From assembly GCA_041477005.1 (NCBI GenBank), contig JBGOUJ010000381.1, positions 1 through 7,706 of the forward strand: a DNA stretch of 7,706 bases, read 5' to 3'. Below the pieces are notes generated by a model. The model saw only the letters and a list, made by a program, of their open reading frames with translations, was not told the DNA's origin and ran no database searches. The stretch comes from JBGOUJ01 sp041477005 (GTDB taxonomy: Bacteria > Acidobacteriota > Terriglobia > Bryobacterales > JACQDG01). Made by a program: the position numbers and the translations under genes. Below, piece by piece: positions 6,007 to 7,706 of this stretch; within the stretch, counting starts at the first letter, position 1; each line of letters opens with the position of its first letter.

Positions 6007-6186
6007 GTGACGGTCGGCGGGCTGCCGGCTACGGTCCTTTACTACGGAACCGCGCCGTCGCAGCTTGCGGGGTTGCTCCAGGTCAACGTTCAGATGTCAT
6101 CCAGCGTGCCATCGGGCAATGTCCCGGTGGTCCTCACGGTCGGGTCGAAGAGCAGTCCTCCTGGTCTGACCGTGGCAATCCGCTAG
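6007..6186 (+). pseudogene. C-terminal fragment of a TIGR03437 (Solibacter) domain protein
   Basis: Fifty-nine codons and a TAG stop that match the closing domain of a large Solibacteres family of secreted or surface proteins: VTVGGLPATVLYYGTAP, then GLLQVNVQMSSSVPSGNVPV, then VLTVGSKSSPPGLTVAIR. The full proteins are usually many hundreds of residues with repeats or beta-propeller regions upstream. Here the in-frame upstream sequence (ETRRAQRKAVDSHP) is not related and covers the GAGACGCGG repeat, so the gene has been cut near 6000-6007. A GTG stands at the first codon, but a free-standing 59-residue tail without signal peptide is unlikely to be a gene. It is useful mainly as a taxonomic marker and as proof of rearrangement. 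Confidence 0.75.
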
Positions 6187-6339
6187 CTTGCTCTTCTTGT
6201 TGAATCTTTTTCAGCCCTGTTCCTGAGAGTGGCAGTCACGGCTTCTAAGGCCAGTGTCAATCTCCGTTAAGCCACCGACCCTTCCCCCGTGCCAGTGCCG
6301 AGTCCTCCCGGCCGGCCCCCGATTTGGAGCTATCGGGAA
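6187..6339. other. spacer without recognisable feature
   Basis: About 150 bases between the TIGR03437 tail and the VapC gene. No open frame with family resemblance and no strong hairpin followed by a T tract was seen on either strand. Confidence 0.5.
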
Positions 6340-6720
6340 TCACAGCTTCTGCGCGCCATCGAGCTTGCCGAGGTCATGATCAAAGGTGCCAAGCGGCAGG
6401 TGTCCAGCCCTGCGAGCGGCCTCGAGGACCAGGCAATCGGAAAAACCGAGCGGATGCTTCTTCCGATAATGTTCCAGTGCGGCTGCCACAGCGTCCGGAT
6501 CCTGCACCGCCAGGTTTTGGTGGTGGAGAAACATCTCGACCGCAGTGGCGATCTCTCGCGGACCAAGGTCGTAGACCGACGTCAGTACCCAAACGGCCTC
6601 CACCAGCACTAGGTGTGAAACCCACGCCCCCCTCGCCACGAAGGCCTCTGCTGCTGCAACTTGCTTGGGGTCATCGCGCGCCGCCAGCCGGACCAGGACA
6701 TTGGTGTCAACGGCGCGCAT
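6340..6720 (-). CDS. vapC: VapC-like PIN-domain toxin ribonuclease
   Basis: A 126-residue PIN-domain protein of the VapC type, a toxin that cleaves RNA in a Mg2+-dependent way when freed from its antitoxin. The acidic quartet is complete: D5 (AVDTNVLVRL), E41 (LVEAVWVL), D95 (GFSDCLVLEAARRAG) and D114 or D116 (GTFDHDLGKLDG). N7 of the DTN motif is present. Length and both ends are normal for the family, with the characteristic ending KLDGAQKL. The start ATG 6720 overlaps by 14 bases the frame encoding the tail of the presumed antitoxin, the usual antitoxin-toxin arrangement. That antitoxin has lost its N-terminal part, so either this toxin is kept silent by another antitoxin or it is inactive despite intact catalytic residues. 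It lies among gene fragments in an accessory segment. Confidence 0.88.
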   Translation of the reverse strand: MRAVDTNVLVRLAARDDPKQVAAAEAFVARGAWVSHLVLVEAVWVLTSVYDLGPREIATAVEMFLHHQNLAVQDPDAVAAALEHYRKKHPLGFSDCLVLEAARRAGHLPLGTFDHDLGKLDGAQKL

Positions 6721-6823
6721 GACGTCCCTGCACGTACTTCCGGATCCCCTCTTGCATCTCCTTCAGCGTCCGTCGCTTCCAAGTCAGTCGATTCCCCGTT
6801 CTTCTGGCCGTCAGCCTGACCAA
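6707..6823 (-). pseudogene. C-terminal remnant of the vapC partner antitoxin
   Basis: An open frame on the minus strand running into vapC and ending in TGA (6709-6707) after overlapping the toxin start by 14 bases. Its tail (RTLKEMQEGIRKYVQGRHAR) is basic and helical, as in the toxin-binding end of AbrB/MazE- or CopG-type antitoxins. From a possible TTG start at 6823 there are only 38 codons. No ATG or GTG precedes it, and further upstream the same bases belong to the duplicated epimerase fragment (6831 on). The DNA-binding N-terminal half therefore appears to have been removed at a breakpoint between 6823 and 6831. The family assignment rests on position and general character, not a diagnostic motif. 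Confidence 0.45.
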
Positions 6824-6830
6824 CTGGGTG

Positions 6831-6892
6831 CCGCCGCGACCTGGGTTACGATCCCACGGTCGATTTCGAAACCGACCTGCGGCGGACGGTGG
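6831..6892 (+). pseudogene. second, divergent copy of the 3' end of the 4-epimerase gene
   Basis: Bases 6832-6891 align without gaps to 5225-5284 (codons 286-305 of the 4-epimerase) at 52 of 60 positions and in the same coding frame: RRDLGYDPTVDFETDLRRTV against RRDLGYEPTVDFATGLRRTV. Five of the eight changes are synonymous third-base changes; the others give E to D, A to E and G to D. After this point similarity fades, with a probable one-base loss (GTGGATGG against GTGGAGTGG). An in-frame TGA stands at 6817-6819 upstream and no start precedes the fragment, so it is a truncated piece. The frame stays open afterwards to 7122 with unrelated sequence. Confidence 0.85.
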
Positions 6893-7090
6893 ATGGCGCT
6901 AGCCAGAGGCTTGCAAAAGGGGAGGCTGCGCCGGTGAGCGAGGGCGAAGGCTATCTAAAGCTGAACGAGGACCGGGCGGACAATGGCGACAGGCTCGATC
7001 TCTTCGTTATGGGTATTAGCAGGCCGAAGTTCACGAAATTCCGCCCGCTCTCGGAAAGTGCTCAACGCCAGGATCTAGCGCAAAGGAAGG
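6893..7090. other. unassigned stretch after the epimerase fragment
   Basis: The epimerase-fragment frame continues open on the plus strand through this segment to a stop at 7120-7122, encoding a hydrophilic, charged sequence (for example NEDRADNGDRLDLFVMG). I recognise no family in it or on the other strand. It has no start of its own with a Shine-Dalgarno, so I do not call a gene. Confidence 0.4.
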
Positions 7091-7118
7091 AAAAAACGCC
7101 CGGCGGCCTGCGCCGGGC
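7091..7118 (-). terminator. intrinsic terminator, minus strand
   Basis: A perfect 8-base GC stem, GCCCGGCG (7098-7105) with CGCCGGGC (7111-7118), and a 5-base loop. On the minus strand the stem is followed by G and then six T (7096-7091). The plus-strand side has no T tract. No convincing minus-strand gene ends upstream of it (right of 7118), so its client is unknown or has been lost. Confidence 0.75.
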
Positions 7119-7125
7119 ATGATAG

Positions 7126-7157
7126 GGGGGAGAATCGATCTCCGTCGATTCGTCCCC
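7126..7157. repeat. imperfect inverted repeat next to the terminator
   Basis: GAATCGA (7132-7138) pairs with TCGATTC (7145-7151) around a 6-base loop. GGGG (7126-7129) pairs with CCCC (7154-7157) beyond a short mismatched step. It could form a second hairpin adjoining the terminator, or be an operator-like site just before the small basic ORF. Confidence 0.4.
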
Positions 7158-7340
7158 ATGATCGCTTATCGCTCCGGCAAAAGCAAGGGGAAAAGGGTGG
7201 CACGGGGTAGCGCCGCTCGGGCCGAAAAATTGACGCCGGGGCAGCGTCGGGCTATCCCGAAGAAGGCTAGCGCGGCCCGGTGGAAGAAGACAAAGAAACT
7301 GGTTCCAACCGTCCTCGTGATTCCCGGACCTTGCAGATAA
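7158..7340 (+). CDS. small basic protein with LTPxQRR...ARWKK motif (candidate)
   Basis: A 60-residue lysine/arginine-rich ORF. Its middle, RGSAARAEKLTPGQRRAIPK and then KASAARWKKTKK, resembles a widespread group of very small basic proteins with the pattern KxAxxARW after a TPEQR helix start, which often occur near accessory genes; their role is unknown. An in-frame ATG at 7119 exists but would start inside the terminator stem, so ATG 7158 is preferred. Neither start has a good Shine-Dalgarno. The last dozen residues (VPTVLVIPGPCR) do not match the pattern, and the usual GGxxRA part is altered. It may therefore be a decayed member. It could also be chance coding, since the evidence is only motif resemblance. 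Confidence 0.35.
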   Translation: MIAYRSGKSKGKRVARGSAARAEKLTPGQRRAIPKKASAARWKKTKKLVPTVLVIPGPCR

Positions 7341-7502
7341 CCATTGTGTATTCAGTTGGTTGCATGATACCTTGCCTCAATGCCTCCAGGCAGGGAGGTC
7401 GAGAGGACCGACAGCCAAGGCGCATCCGCCGTCGCCAGTACTGTCCTTCCGGTTCGCCAAGACGGGGTAGTGACGCGGGTCGGGAGAGGAGGGCCGAACG
7501 AA
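7341..7502. other. intergenic region before the last gene
   Basis: About 160 bases with no convincing gene on either strand. AGGAGGG at 7487-7493 serves the gene starting at 7503. A small palindrome TGCCTCCAGGCA occurs near 7380 but lacks terminator features. Confidence 0.45.
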
Positions 7503-7706
7503 ATGAATGTGTCCGCGACATCCCTTGGAGGTCGGCTCACGGGATGGGGATGCCGCACCGCGGAAAAGATCATCATCGCCTATTTTCTCTATACCGCGCT
7601 TCTGGCGTCAGCTCGTGCTCTTCCCACCACGCGGATTGCCCTCGCGTGGCTGATGCCCGCTGCGATTTCAGCCGTGGCCTGGGCGGTGGCCCGTTATCCG
7701 CGGAGG
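7503..7706 (+). CDS. N-terminal part of a membrane protein (PAP2-like?), cut by window end
   Basis: An open frame from ATG 7503 to the last base (68 codons), preceded by AGGAGGG with 9 bases of spacing, which supports the start. The product begins with a short polar leader (MNVSATSLGGRLTGWGCR). Two hydrophobic segments follow: AEKIIIAYFLYTALLASARA at about 20-39 and RIALAWLMPAAISAVAWAVA at about 44-63. The AEKIIIAYFLY opening recalls membrane phosphatases of the PAP2/inositol-phosphotransferase type in Acidobacteriota, but the catalytic motifs would lie beyond the window, so the family is only a guess. Nothing suggests truncation other than the window edge. Confidence 0.6.
   Translation, partial: MNVSATSLGGRLTGWGCRTAEKIIIAYFLYTALLASARALPTTRIALAWLMPAAISAVAWAVARYPRR

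Noticed and set aside
5675..6010. 111-codon plus-strand open frame
   Set aside because: It is opposite the RelE remnant, crosses the repeat at 5959-5988 and has no family resemblance or Shine-Dalgarno.
5321..6892. complete mobile element with its own recombinase
   Set aside because: No integrase, transposase or resolvase sequence was found on either strand; only the possible end duplication supports an element.
7120..7157. tRNA- or tmRNA-like T-arm (GGAGATCGATTCTCC on the minus strand)
   Set aside because: No matching acceptor, anticodon or D-arm and no CCA end could be placed around it.
7267..7576. minus-strand open frames of 74 and 84 codons
   Set aside because: No family resemblance, no Shine-Dalgarno, and the right part is antisense to the better supported membrane gene starting at 7503.

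Overview
The window looks like part of a high-GC Acidobacteriota chromosome, most likely from the Solibacteres/Bryobacterales. The strongest hint is a broken copy of the C-terminal domain known as TIGR03437, typical of Candidatus Solibacter relatives, at 6007-6186. The Tat-exported sugar-isomerase-like proteins also fit. The assignment is recognition by eye, not a database match.

Left part (66-3350, minus strand): a tightly packed operon read right to left. It encodes a Tat-signal TIM-barrel sugar isomerase/epimerase-like protein, a Tat-signal FAD-binding oxidoreductase of the aldonolactone/alditol oxidase type, a 95-residue chimera and a polytopic membrane protein. The last three genes are joined by 4-base stop/start overlaps. 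The chimera has the start of a small membrane protein fused in frame to the C-terminal tail of a CocE/NonD hydrolase, so an internal deletion has probably removed most of two genes.

Middle part (3524-5320, plus strand): two genes 3 bases apart, a TIM-barrel sugar 3-epimerase-like protein with a complete metal-ligand set and a GalE/WbpP-like nucleotide-sugar 4-epimerase. A 173-base divergent intergenic region with a strong inverted repeat separates them from the left operon.

Right part (5321-7502): an accessory stretch of small genes and debris. It holds a 94-residue membrane protein whose stop codon sits inside an attC-like inverted repeat, a decayed RelE-type toxin, a TIGR03437 tail, an intact VapC (PIN) toxin beside the truncated end of its presumed antitoxin, and a second divergent copy of the last part of the 4-epimerase gene exactly 1607 bases downstream of the first. 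Most coding differences between those two copies are synonymous, so the second copy came from a functional relative. Either a paralogue was lost, or an element inserted at the gene's 3' end and brought or displaced a copy. No integrase or transposase is visible. A minus-strand terminator and a small basic ORF follow.

The window ends inside a membrane protein gene (7503 onward, plus strand). No rRNA, tRNA, CRISPR array or complete insertion sequence was seen.
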